Source of the DNA: Lunularia cruciata
Lineage: Eukaryota > Streptophyta > Marchantiopsida > Lunulariales > Lunulariaceae
Assembly: GCA_948567375.1 (NCBI GenBank)
Contig: OX419755.1
Coordinates: forward strand, 22,015,001-22,079,000
DNA length: 64,000 bases
Direction: 5' to 3'
The translations under genes were made by a program, and so were the position numbers. Numbering within the stretch: the stretch's first letter is position 1; each line of letters begins with the position of its first letter. Positions 1 through 9,845 of this stretch are shown here, piece by piece. The notes beneath the pieces were generated by a model. That model worked only from the letters and a program-made list of their open reading frames with translations, did no database searches and had not been told where the DNA came from.

Positions 1-140
1 GAAGCTTCTCAAGGGCCTGCATGCTACCTGTAAATACCAAAGCCAAAGCTCATGCTAGGCACTCGGAGTTTTCTCTCATTCCAACGTCCCAATGTGAGCT
101 TCTGTTCTCCTATTTCTCCCCTTGGTCTTGGTCTTTTACA
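1..140 (+). repeat. 3' end of a family-A gypsy LTR (cut by window edge)
   Basis: This stretch aligns with the last ~140 bp of the LTR of the young element at 36326-41967, including the palindromic GAAGCTTC block, the TATA-like TGTAAATA and the terminal TTTTACA. It stops exactly at TTTTACA and the next base starts gypsy integrase sequence of a different family. It is therefore probably the right edge of a family-A LTR inserted into a family-B element. The left part lies outside the window. Confidence 0.8.
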
Positions 141-773
141 CTTTCACACCATCAAGCTTGATGAAGATTCATCTGGTGGTGACCAAGGTTGATATTATCA
201 ACACTTTTGTTTCTAGAATCCAAGAAAGTGTAGAGAATGTCAAGCACAAGTGGCAAATCACCCAAAATTGACAAAAGTATGCAAATGCACACCACCAACA
301 TATGGAGTTCAATGTTGGGAATCAAGTCCGGCTGTCAACAACCAACCTCACATTAGTAGGCCCTTGTAAGCTCAAACCCCATTTTATAAGACCTTTTCCC
401 CATTCTTTGTTGAATTGGCACAGTTGTCTATCACCTTGAGTTACCACCATACATGAAGATTCATCTAGTATTCCATATTTCCTTATTATGCATATATGCC
501 TCCTGATTGCCTCACTTTCCTTCCATCCAAGACATTAGACCTTGTCCAACACTCATTGATGGCAGAAAGGAATATGAAGTCAAACGTATTCTCTAGAAAC
601 ACACTTATGGTACTCGCCATCCGCATGTGGAATATCTTGTACAATGGAAAGAGTATCCACTATATGAGGTGACACGGAGCCAACAGCCAACTTGACCCAT
701 GCATTGGTGTTAGTGAAATCTTTTGAGCAATATCTTCAGAACGAGGACATTGCATCTTAAAAGGAGTGAGGTT
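141..773 (+). pseudogene. Decayed family-B chromovirus integrase C-terminus and chromodomain
   Basis: Broken reading frames in all phases, but recognisable pieces of a Ty3/gypsy polyprotein end. At about 141-340 the text matches 63790-64000 at the other end of the window, which follows an integrase core, so both are the same integrase region. At about 565-670 a chromodomain relic is visible (EYEVKRIL, then HVEYLVQWKEYPLYE), the part that in chromoviruses binds histone marks and guides insertion. A purine-rich run (AAAAGGAGTGAGG) just before 774 would be the polypurine tract, followed by the 3' LTR. Several stops and frameshifts make it non-coding. Confidence 0.75.
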
Positions 774-1040
774 TGTAATACCTATAGCTAGACATTTTAT
801 CTAGAGGTGAAAATTGGCTTGGTAATATTTGGAAGGATTTTATATATGATAGACTAAGTAGATCAGATAGAGGTATCACCAAAGAGTCCTTCTACTATTA
901 ATAGGGTAGAAGCCAAAAATAGCCTAAAAACTTTAGATTCATTTTTAGAGGTCTAAATGGGTGAATTAGGCCTCAAAGTTTATTTGGCCAACCAGATAGG
1001 ACCAAAACCAGAACCAATATGTCACCCATGCATGCAACTA
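774..1040 (+). repeat. Truncated family-B LTR with a single 5' unit
   Basis: Starts TGTAATACC directly after the polypurine-like tract, as a 3' LTR should. It aligns with the two complete 737-bp family-B LTRs at 2216 and 34185, but carries only one copy of the 156-bp unit that they hold in tandem, and lacks the middle part before the block containing ACCAACCAGATAGGACC. Similarity fades after about 1040; the right terminus is not visible. Confidence 0.7.
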
Positions 1041-1840
1041 ATCTAAAATCTTTGCACCCTTCAAAAATATATATGTAATAGGGTATGAACACTAGATCTC
1101 TAGTTCTTAGATTGGTGCTCTAGCTAATTGATACACCCTCACTTGTTTATTTGTTTGAATACTTGGTTTAGAAATATTAATGTGTTTATATTAGCTCACA
1201 CCTCAATGTTCATTGTTTTGAACACCAATGGTTGAGCCATGAATACTTCATTATTCCAATCAAAATCATCTAGAGTTAAATAAGTTAAATGAAATTAGTT
1301 TCATTTCTTTTGAAGTACTTGAAGTACAATATAATATTTATGTTTGCTCACCTTAAGAAGGACCAGCTCAAGATTTTATGTTCCTCATCATTAGAATTGA
1401 AGTACAAAGAATGGCACTTTATTTCACCAAAATATTTTGTTAGTTGCTTGTAGAATTTCATAATGTATGTATGATCAACATAGACATGTCCTATCCAACA
1501 TGTTCCCATGTGCATACAAGTAGTTCTTACATCTTACTTAAAATTCTTGTTCTCACTCTTATAAGTCATAGTTTTTTAGACAAAAATGCTATTAATACTG
1601 ATTTGTACTTACACTCATTATGTCATATGATTATTAGCTCCATGTAGTGTACAATAATAAAAGCAAAGAAGAGAGATAAAAGTCTGTGTTTTGATCACTT
1701 TTGGTATTGTTAAAAAATTTCCTATAATTCTTGATATTCTTTTAACAACAAGCAAGTACCTCTAGATATGCTTCTAGATAACCTACTTGCTTGGATCCTA
1801 GAATCCATGTACAACCTAACTATGTACTTGTAAACAATGA
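1041..1840. other. No gene seen
   Basis: AT-rich intergenic DNA. Only short chance open frames without homology that I recognise; no RNA gene or clear repeat boundary. Confidence 0.6.
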
Positions 1841-2073
1841 AGATACATACACTTCCATGCAAATACCTTACCTTTTAATAGAAAGAATCTTTCTTTTTTG
1901 CTTTAAGCAAAAGTCTGCCCTTAGTAATGAGCTCTATTGTCTGACTGTCTACTAACAAAGATACATCCACTTTCATGTAGATACCTTACTTTTAATTGAA
2001 AGAATCTTTCTTTTGCTTTAAGTCTCTCTAACTATTTGCCTTTAGTATCAAGCTCTACCATCTGATTGTCTAG
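1841..2073. repeat. 118-bp imperfect tandem duplication
   Basis: Two units start at about 1841 and 1959, each with AGATACAT, then ACCTTAC, AGAAAGAATCTTTCTTTT, GCTTTAAG, and ending in CTGACTGTCTA or CTGATTGTCTA. A third, more diverged unit lies at about 3595-3700, beyond the solo LTR at 2216-2952. This suggests the array existed before that insertion. Confidence 0.7.
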
Positions 2074-2215
2074 CTTTATATATGCATGTTGTTACTCCCA
2101 TAGACATATTTCCAATTTGGTCCAAAGGGAGTTCTTGATCTCTTGTTTGGTGAGTAGCTTTTGCTCTTGTTTGCTTCTCAAACTATATGCTTTATAGTGC
2201 ACATATGTAATACCA

Positions 2216-2952
2216 AGAGCTAGCCATATGATCTAGATGTGAAATTTGGTTTGGTAATATCTAGAATGATTTTATACATGATGGTCAAAATAGATAAGAT
2301 AAAAGTATCACCAAAAGAGTACTTCTACTAATAGTGCAGAAACCAAGATAGACTTGAGAACCTTAGAACCAATAGCTAGATATATGATTTAAAGGTGAGA
2401 ATTGGTAATTTGGTAACATTTGGAAGGATGTTACACATGATGGAATAAACAGATCAGAAAGAGGTATCACCAAAAGGGGAATTCTACAAATAGAGTAGGA
2501 ATCGAAATATGGCTGAAACCTTTGAAGGCAATTTCGGAGGCCTAAACGGATGAATTAGGCCTCAAAAATGTGTAGATTCCCTCCCCCCCCTCAACAAAGG
2601 AAAGTCTGGCCTTCTCTCCCCCTGCTTTGTCTTGTCGAGAGCTTTCCAACGGTACCTTACTCATGTGATTCTGAGATTCCTATAGGAAGATTCCCTAAAA
2701 GATTCCCTCTTGTCAAAGCTCGTTTGACCAACCAGATAGGACGTAGACCAGACATGTCACCCATCCAAGTAAGTAATCCAAGGGTGAAGCTTGCTGACAT
2801 GTCACCTATCTGTGTCCCTAATCCTATGGTGGAGTTTCCTTGGAGTAGATCCTCTTTGTCTATATAATAAAGAGAAGGTGCTCCTTTGGAGCATTGAATG
2901 TTTGAGTGTGCAATCTGTGTTTTCTCTCTTCTCTTGTCCTCAGAGTATTACA
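2216..2952 (+). mobile_element. Solo LTR, family B (737 bp)
   Basis: Starts TGTAATACC and ends GTATTACA, a perfect 8-bp inverted terminal repeat, and has the same 737-bp length as the copy at 34185-34921. Flanks read ACATA before and CATA after, a 4-5 bp target duplication. No internal coding region adjoins it, so it is a solo LTR left by recombination. Inside are a 156-bp tandem duplication in the left half, a 45-bp duplication (each starting ACATGTCACC) in the right half, and a TATA box TATATAATA at 2861-2869. The open frame 2568-2867 is part of the LTR and not a gene. Confidence 0.88.
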
Positions 2953-5900
2953 CATAGTATACAAGTCATTGCCAATGTAAGGAGAGTTGTTGATGTTATG
3001 CCATCTATTGCAATTTGTTGTAGATTTAAATGGTAATGGTACATCTCCATGTTTAGGTAGCAAGGATCTGTTATGTAACCTAGAAGAGACAAAAGTTGGT
3101 TGCAAATCAATTGGTCCATCAAGTACCATCATTTCATCATCACCAACAACTTTACAATGGTTGAGAACTTGTGCAAAGCACCACCCTCAAATGCATATAC
3201 AAGTATACATCATGCAATCTAGAGCATCCTTCCTAAATTCTCATTGTTATAGTTGCAATAATTGTGCAATCTTTTGATCGCATACTCAAAACTTAACACA
3301 CATATGGTGATAGTTTCCTTAAGTCAAATCTATAGATTACAACTTCTAGTGAGAAGTCTATTGATAATCAACATTTGTGTCATTTTGCTGTCTGTAGGTG
3401 CTTGTTACTTGTTCCTTGTACTTCCTTGTGGTGGGAGATATGTTGAAACTCCTAAAGCTTTACTACCTAGTATGAGTAGATTTTTGCATCTCTTTTGCTA
3501 CAACAACTAATAAAGGCAAACCAAAAGGGTTTGGATAGTTGGATAGTTGATTATTTTACCTTCACTCTTTGCAAGTTTTTTAGCCCAGGATACATAGCAT
3601 AGTATACCTTATCTTTTAATGGAAATATTTCTTCTTTCTGCTTTAAGTCTCTTTGATTGTTTGCCTTTAGTATGAAGCTATATCATCCAGTTGTCTACCT
3701 TTATTGCACATACAATCACCCATTCTATTTCTTGCATATATTGTGCACTCCGTGCATACCAAATTGAAAACTTGATGATATTCTCCAAAACTTGCTACTA
3801 AAGGATATGATCTTGAAGTGTCTCTAGTTCCATAATGAGCTTTGTATTTGCAAATGTGGGTGGTTTGTTAGGGGTGAACCTACATCTAGCTGAGAAGGGG
3901 TGCTCCTTAACTAGTAGAAATCTTGATGGGAGGAATAAAAGCCCCAACATTGAAATTTTTCCATCTTAAATTTTGGTTGAAAATATGAAAATAACTCTTT
4001 GGTCAATACCATAGGTTGTGGGTGAATTGGACTTGAATCCTGAGAATCTTGTAGGTGCACTATTTGAATGGGAGTCCAACCTTAAAATAGAGGGTTTGTA
4101 AGGACTATGAAAAATCAATCAAAACAAGAAGAAACATGTGAAATTTGAGATATGATGTGAAATTTGGATTAATATAGAATGTTTGAACTTTATGTATAAA
4201 AGAAGTTTATATTGACACAAATCATCTCATAGATCATAATCACTTGTCACTATCATTCCTACTAGTGCAAGGAGTATAATTAGGAACATGAAATTAGCAT
4301 CCACACTATAACTCTTAGAACCACCATATTGTTGAGAATCTATATCTGAAAATGTTGTAATAACACTCTTGATAAATCTCTTTCCAACCTTGGCTAATTC
4401 AAGTATCATGGAATAAAATCTTTTTGATTTTTCTCTTCTTTCTTTGAGTATAAGTTTCTTTACTTTGTATCTGATTTTCTCAATTTAGAAAATATTCTCG
4501 GCCTCAACTTTTCTCCTATGCTTTTCCATCTTTGTAGCCTTTAGTGCTTTTATCTTTGCTTATTTACATCTTTCTCTAGTTACTAGTGCCTCATTTTTCA
4601 ATTTTCTATGGCTAGCAAAATCTTGTGATAAAGTAGCAAAGATTGGTTTAATCTTAGTCACTATAGAAATCATCTCCCTCTTCTCAGATTTAGCTTCCTT
4701 TTCTTTTGAGGCTTCTCCCTCTTTCTATTAGTACCTTCTTGACTCTCCTCTTCTTCTATTCCTCTAGAGTGATACTCCTCCTCATCTCCTTTCAAGGAGT
4801 AATACTACTCATCATTTGCTCTCATCAAGCATGGACTAACATACTCACATTGTTCAGGTTTTCCTCTTAAAAGGACACTCATAATTAGCTCAACCTTCTT
4901 CTACACTGAAAGAATATTCTAAAGGCCCTTGTGTATTGAGATGGTAAAGGGAACTGAATACAATAGAGAATTTGGAGAATTTTCTCCACATTCTTCTTCC
5001 TCCTTAACAAATCCTATCCTATCCAAGATTCAAACATTTTCTTTAATACCACCACCAATACTAACCAAAGCGGGAGAGATATATTTGCCCTACAACCAAA
5101 CATTAGATTCATTCTATCAAAATGTGTGTATTTCTGATTAGCTTGTCATCTATTGTTCTCAATCTTTACTTTAACTCCTTCATGGTAACCCTCTTCCCTA
5201 TACATTTGTATTCCCATTCTCTCCCATGCTTGTAAGATTTCATGTAATATGTACACTTTTTTTTTCGATTTGTCATCATTCATAGAAGGATGGACTCCTT
5301 CACCTTGCCGCACAAGGTAAGTGGCCATATAGCTAAATGTAATACTCTTATGCATTAGTTTCTATTTATTGTTTCTGCCATGAATTTGAGTGAAGTGTTG
5401 AGATCATCAAAATAATCTAATATATGTGCATAACAGTGAGAAATCATCCTAAACTGATCTTCCTCACCCTTTGTTTTGCTAGTGAAAGTGGGAATGGAAA
5501 ACCATTTTGGTTGAGAACTCTTGGAAATAGATGAGGGAGAAGTACAGCAATTGTGGACTAAGGATATTTATCTTCACCAGTCTTGGAATTGATGCAGGGA
5601 ATGGGAGATTGAAGATCATCCATCCTTTCAATTTCACTCAAGTCTCGAGCACATACCTTCTTATTGCAGTTTGTCATGTGTACTATTAGCTAGCGTTGGG
5701 GATTGGTTGTGTGTGTGTGATAGGCAATTTTGTTAACCATTTACTCATTCACATATCTTTCTTGTAAGAAGGTGAATAGCACCATCGATCATCCTAGTTC
5801 ACTAAATTTAAGCAATGTAACGTGGGACATTAGGAGAGAAGATTTTCAAATTTTTCCTCTCCACTTTTACCCATGACGATTCGTTAACATCTCTCTTTCA

Positions 5901-6002
5901 CATCCACATAGCACTATATGTATAGTTCTTACTTTCAGGATTGACTTTCATATCAAATCTAGAAGCTTTAGTCATTAATGAGGTCCATAAGGTCTGCACT
6001 TA
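2953..6002. other. No gene seen; third repeat unit at ~3595-3700
   Basis: AT-rich DNA with scattered short open frames on both strands and no domain I can name. The minus-strand frame at 5146-5355 (69 codons, lysine-rich) is probably transposon debris but has no identifiable motif. A unit of the 118-bp repeat is recognisable at about 3595-3700. Confidence 0.55.
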
Positions 6003-6290
6003 AAAACTCAATATGTCGGAATTTGAAACCCAATGTCTTCACGGTTTTTTCTGCCCCCGGCATCTGGGCTCCGCACTTAAAAATTTGATATTTCGGAATT
6101 TGAAAGCCCAAATGTCTTCACGTTCTTTCTGCCTTCTACATGATTTTTTCTGCCCCTACGTGTATTAAAAAATGGATTTTTCCGAATTTGAAACCCCAAA
6201 TGTCAAAAGTCTTCACACTCTTTTGTCCCTATGTGTATTAAAAATTTGATATTTCAAAATTTGAAACCCCAAATGCCTTCACTCTTCTTT
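6003..6290. repeat. Diverged tandem repeat, ~70-90 bp units
   Basis: At least four units around 6003, 6076, 6167 and 6238 share TTAAAAATTTGATATTTC, GGAATTTGAAACCCC, AAATGTCTTCAC and TTTCTGCC. Unit lengths differ, so the array is old. It lies about 1.2 kb beyond the RLP24 stop codon. Confidence 0.7.
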
Positions 6291-6313
6291 CTGCCTCGTG
6301 TATGATTCATTTT

Positions 6314-6480
6314 GCCCCTATATGTAGATTCCTGATGCCCTACACATGCCTAAGAGTTACCCTAGTGTTAATTCTTTTATGTTCTTTTCTGCCCCTATAT
6401 GTAGATTCTTGATGCCCTACACATGCCTAAGAGTTACCCTAGTGTTAATTCTTTTATGTTCTTTTCTGCCCCTAAATGTA
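6314..6480. repeat. 77-bp near-perfect tandem duplication
   Basis: Units beginning GCCCCTATATGTAGATTC start at 6314 and 6391, and a third truncated unit starts at 6468. The two full units differ at about one base, so this duplication is much younger than the array just before it, although both share TTTCTGCC-type text. The open frame at 6346-6741 arises from the repeat. Confidence 0.85.
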
Positions 6481-6741
6481 GATTCGTTTAGCCCCACAAA
6501 TGCCCGAGCCTACCCTAATGTCAATTCTATATGTTCTTTCTGCATGATGCTCGAGACTCACCCTAGTAGAAATGAGATACAAAAAGGATTTTATGATAAA
6601 AAGCCCCAAACCGCTACTTTATTAGTATACCCGTTGATTTTCAATGTCCAAATATCTTGGGGATCTCGAGTGTCACTGTCACCGTTACAGTGGTTCGGAA
6701 GGTCAGGGGTTTTAGTATTTACCTGTGCTTGTTATTTGTGA

Positions 6742-7488
6742 GCTTTGCAAGGTCTCTCTCGCACCAACCTCGTAAAGAATATCCCAAGGTCTCTACATTG
6801 GGAAGATAAAAAGTGCCGGGAAACTCCTCCGCATTCATGCTTGTGAAAAGCGGTTACACAAAAACTAAAGTGTATTTGAGCTTTGAGCTGCAAGACGTAT
6901 ACTATCTCCCTACACATGCGTGTGCTCAAAAGTTCTTTAGATGAATTCTTTATAGGCAAAACATGAAAAACACATTGACAGTGCGACCATACGCTCAAAT
7001 CAGCCTTGAATTGCAAACTGAACCCGCCCCCAGATGGACGTACATAGGGCAATATGTATGGGAACAGAATCAAGAATTTATGATTCTCATAAATTTCACA
7101 CTTCCAAGGGACTTGGAATATACAAGGTAGCGAGCGAGGCGATCCTCGGAGGTCAAAAAGACACTTCATTAGCTGGGCACTGTATAACTAGTTCTTCATA
7201 AGGGTAGTGCATCCACGAAATATCATGAAGTGGGGAACGATCGGACGGGAAACACTCGTAAAAGTAGACCTGTGAAATAATTAGCTCGGAAAGAGCAACT
7301 AAAGCTACCAAAGTCGTTCACACTGGCAACGGCCCTTTGGCCCGCGAGCACCCACGTCCACAGGCCATATTACTCCATGCGGATGAAAGGGCAAGTCTTT
7401 CACGAGGAAACCCAAAGCTGAGTCACGTGCTTAGGTTACTATTCAGTCGACAGAGAGGCGTAATCACCAGTATTACCATAGACGAAAA
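6742..7488. other. RLP24 3' flank; no separate gene supported
   Basis: GC-richer than the transposon DNA to the left. It lies downstream of the RLP24 stop and probably includes its 3' untranslated region. A 145-codon minus-strand open frame at 6732-7169 has no recognisable domain or splice context and is not called as a gene. Confidence 0.5.
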
Positions 7489-9140
7489 CTACTCTTGCAT
7501 AGCTTGCGTTGATTGTTTCTGAGTTGCCACTTTAACCTTGATTTGTTCGGGTACTTTGGGCAAAGTGAGGCTTGGATCAGTTCGCATAGCTAGCGGAGCC
7601 TTCACCATATGGATGCTCTGCTCCAACTCTATAGCTGCTTCCTTTCTCTCCTTGCTCTTGTTGCCCTTCATTCTGCGATATTGAACAAACACCATTAGAA
7701 GTCCACAAGACTCTTACTGTTTCTATGCCAATATTGAGTCCCAAACGGTCAGAATCCCGACCATTGCCGTAACAGTAACTACAGACCAAACTGAAAACAG
7801 CTCGACGGTGGATTACTTGGCTCGTGAACCCAGCTTCCATAATCAAGAAGGCGGCGTTCTTGGTAATGTGCAAAATCTCATTAATTTTTCCTTGATTGCT
7901 AGTCTGTGAACCCTGTTTTCTAACATTACTTTTCCTTTGTTCAACAAGGTTTCACAACTTCGTTTCGCCTGTGAATCTCCAAACTTCGTCCACAAGTCTG
8001 ACATCTGAACTCTGTAAGCGGTGTATGCACTTCCGAGCAGAAACTGTTGGCAGAAAAAGCGCTGAACTCAAGATAATGCTAACGACGGGTTGGTCAAATT
8101 CAGTGCCACCTTTAGAGCGGAGATTCTGATCTGCCTAAGTGACACGTGAAAAAAGAAAACGTTTCGTCCTTGTCCTCTCGAATTTTGAAAGCGGTGTAGA
8201 GGTGAGCTTGATGAGGCTTGGGTCGCTGGTCCGACTAAATCCTCGGAGTCTTCACAGTTTATTTTTACCAACTTCCTTGTTCAGGTCGACACCGACTAGT
8301 CGATTTAGAATGGACGGCAACAAATCAAATGGACTGAGATTCATTAAAACATACCTGCTCTCCCAGAACTTCGACTCTCGTTTAACGCGGACCTCCTCAA
8401 TCTTCTTGATGGCCTTAATAGTGTTCTCCACAACAGTCCTGTCATACCTCTCCGGTCTGTTCCGCCTTCTCTCCAATTCAAAAGTGGTATCCTAAGAACA
8501 GAATATAAACAAGTAAGGACACCCTGACAGTCCTCACAGATAATCTTACCCGCAAAAAGCTCGTTACATCTTGCTATTCGAATGCAATGGATACCAAACT
8601 TCCAATTGAACGCATATAGCATCTTTTCAGCATAATGATTCATGTACCTGGGTCAGCTCCTTCCCGTGAAGTTTCCTGTAAGCTTTAGTCCACTTCACCT
8701 TCCGGGGATTTCTCTTCATCTTGAAATTCTTGTGACATTTTGACCGACAGAACTTAAATACCTGTAGCACTCAAGACAATTAATTCCCCAACTCGGAAAA
8801 CTTCAATTATACTCGATAGCAACCAAGAAGTTTACAGTCCTTCGTGCGAAATATCACTTTCAGATACAGAACAGTCAAAACTCTTCCGCTGAGACGACCC
8901 GAGGACCGAAGACGCAGAAGGCATCTCGGGATCCTCAAGAACACGGAGGAAAGAAAATTTCTCATCACGACAACGACTCAACTGACGAAGAGAAAAGCAA
9001 AGGAAAAATGCAGCCAAAGTTGCAAAAACATCCTAAATCGTTGCAAATTGTTCGAGCACCTTAGCGTCGTTGCGCACAAACTGGATACCGTGTCCGGGGT
9101 AAATTGTGGACGAACAAAACCAGCACTTCTCGAGCCTCAT
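7489..9140 (-). CDS. RLP24: RLP24, 60S ribosome biogenesis protein (eL24-like)
   Basis: Four exons on the minus strand: 9140-9060, 8761-8648, 8491-8355 and 7672-7489, all GT-AG, giving 171 residues, close to the family's usual 160-200. The start [11 protein letters not shown] at 9140 is the family start. A zinc-binding set C6-x2-C9 and C32-x3-C36 ([10 protein letters not shown]) is complete, followed by the conserved [31 protein letters not shown] and, near the end, [11 protein letters not shown] with [11 protein letters not shown]24 is known to occupy the place of eL24 on nuclear pre-60S particles and to be removed in the cytoplasm by an AAA ATPase. It is encoded head to head with LON1, and a telo-box in the shared promoter fits a translation-related gene. 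No break is visible. Confidence 0.95.
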
Positions 9141-9845
9141 AGCTCGTGAATGTCTAACACTCCACCGTCTTCTGCGAACATGGAGTCGCAGAGTTGGGAA
9201 GCTTAGAAAGAACTCAAAGTGCCCTAGGGCGACACTCCCAAGTGCCCGAGCAAACGTGCAGTCGAGGGGACCTCCCGGAGAAACCGCCGCTAACTGTAGT
9301 TTGTAGTTGGTGGCCCCTACATTTGGGGCAGATCCGGTCCATTCGAACTCCGAAGCTGGGCACAGCTAATTTGGCGATTAGGGTTGAGAGGTTACCAACG
9401 CCCCACCACCCGTGATGTCTCCCGACGGGAGAGAAATGTGCATGAAGTACAGACACGATGACATCTATCAGTGGCAAAACTTCAAGGGAAGGAGAAAGAG
9501 AAATCGAAAATTTTGAACTGCACTGCTCGGGCACGAAGATGCCACGAATGCCCTCCTCACAATTCTAAATGGAAAGCAGGGAATCGCATCGAATGCAGAG
9601 TCGAACAGCGAGATACAAGTTCAATTGATCGGTAAATTTTAAGGATTTGCCGTGAGTGAGAGTGATGATCGTCTTTGGCAGCTGATTATAATTGAGGAAA
9701 GAAGGAAGCAAGCAAAACATTTGTTGGAAATAAATTGGCATATGTTTGAAGTGAAATTTGAAGGGATAAGGGGAAGGAGAAGGATCGTGTCCAAAAGGTT
9801 CGGGATCGAGTATTGATCGGTGGAATTGAATTGTGACGGGATTAG
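9141..9845. promoter_or_regulatory. Shared divergent promoter of RLP24 and LON1
   Basis: Only 705 bp separate the two start codons, which point away from each other, so both promoters and 5' untranslated regions must lie here. The tract is GC-richer on the RLP24 side and AT-richer near LON1. No convincing TATA box is seen for either gene. Short open frames inside it are chance. Confidence 0.7.
9378..9385 (-). promoter_or_regulatory. Telo-box (AACCCTAA on the minus strand)
   Basis: TTAGGGTT on the plus strand is a telo-box in the RLP24 direction, about 240 bp upstream of its start codon. Telo-boxes are enriched in promoters of plant ribosomal-protein and ribosome-biogenesis genes. One 8-bp match can occur by chance, so this is suggestive. 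Confidence 0.45.

Noticed and set aside
2568-2867. 99-codon open frame, with a similar one of 112 codons at 34498-34836
   Set aside because: Both are the same stretch of the family-B LTR and have no domain; the conserved frame follows from sequence similarity of the LTRs.
6732-7169. 145-codon minus-strand open frame downstream of RLP24
   Set aside because: No recognised domain, irregular composition, no splice or promoter context; likely in or beyond the RLP24 3' untranslated region.
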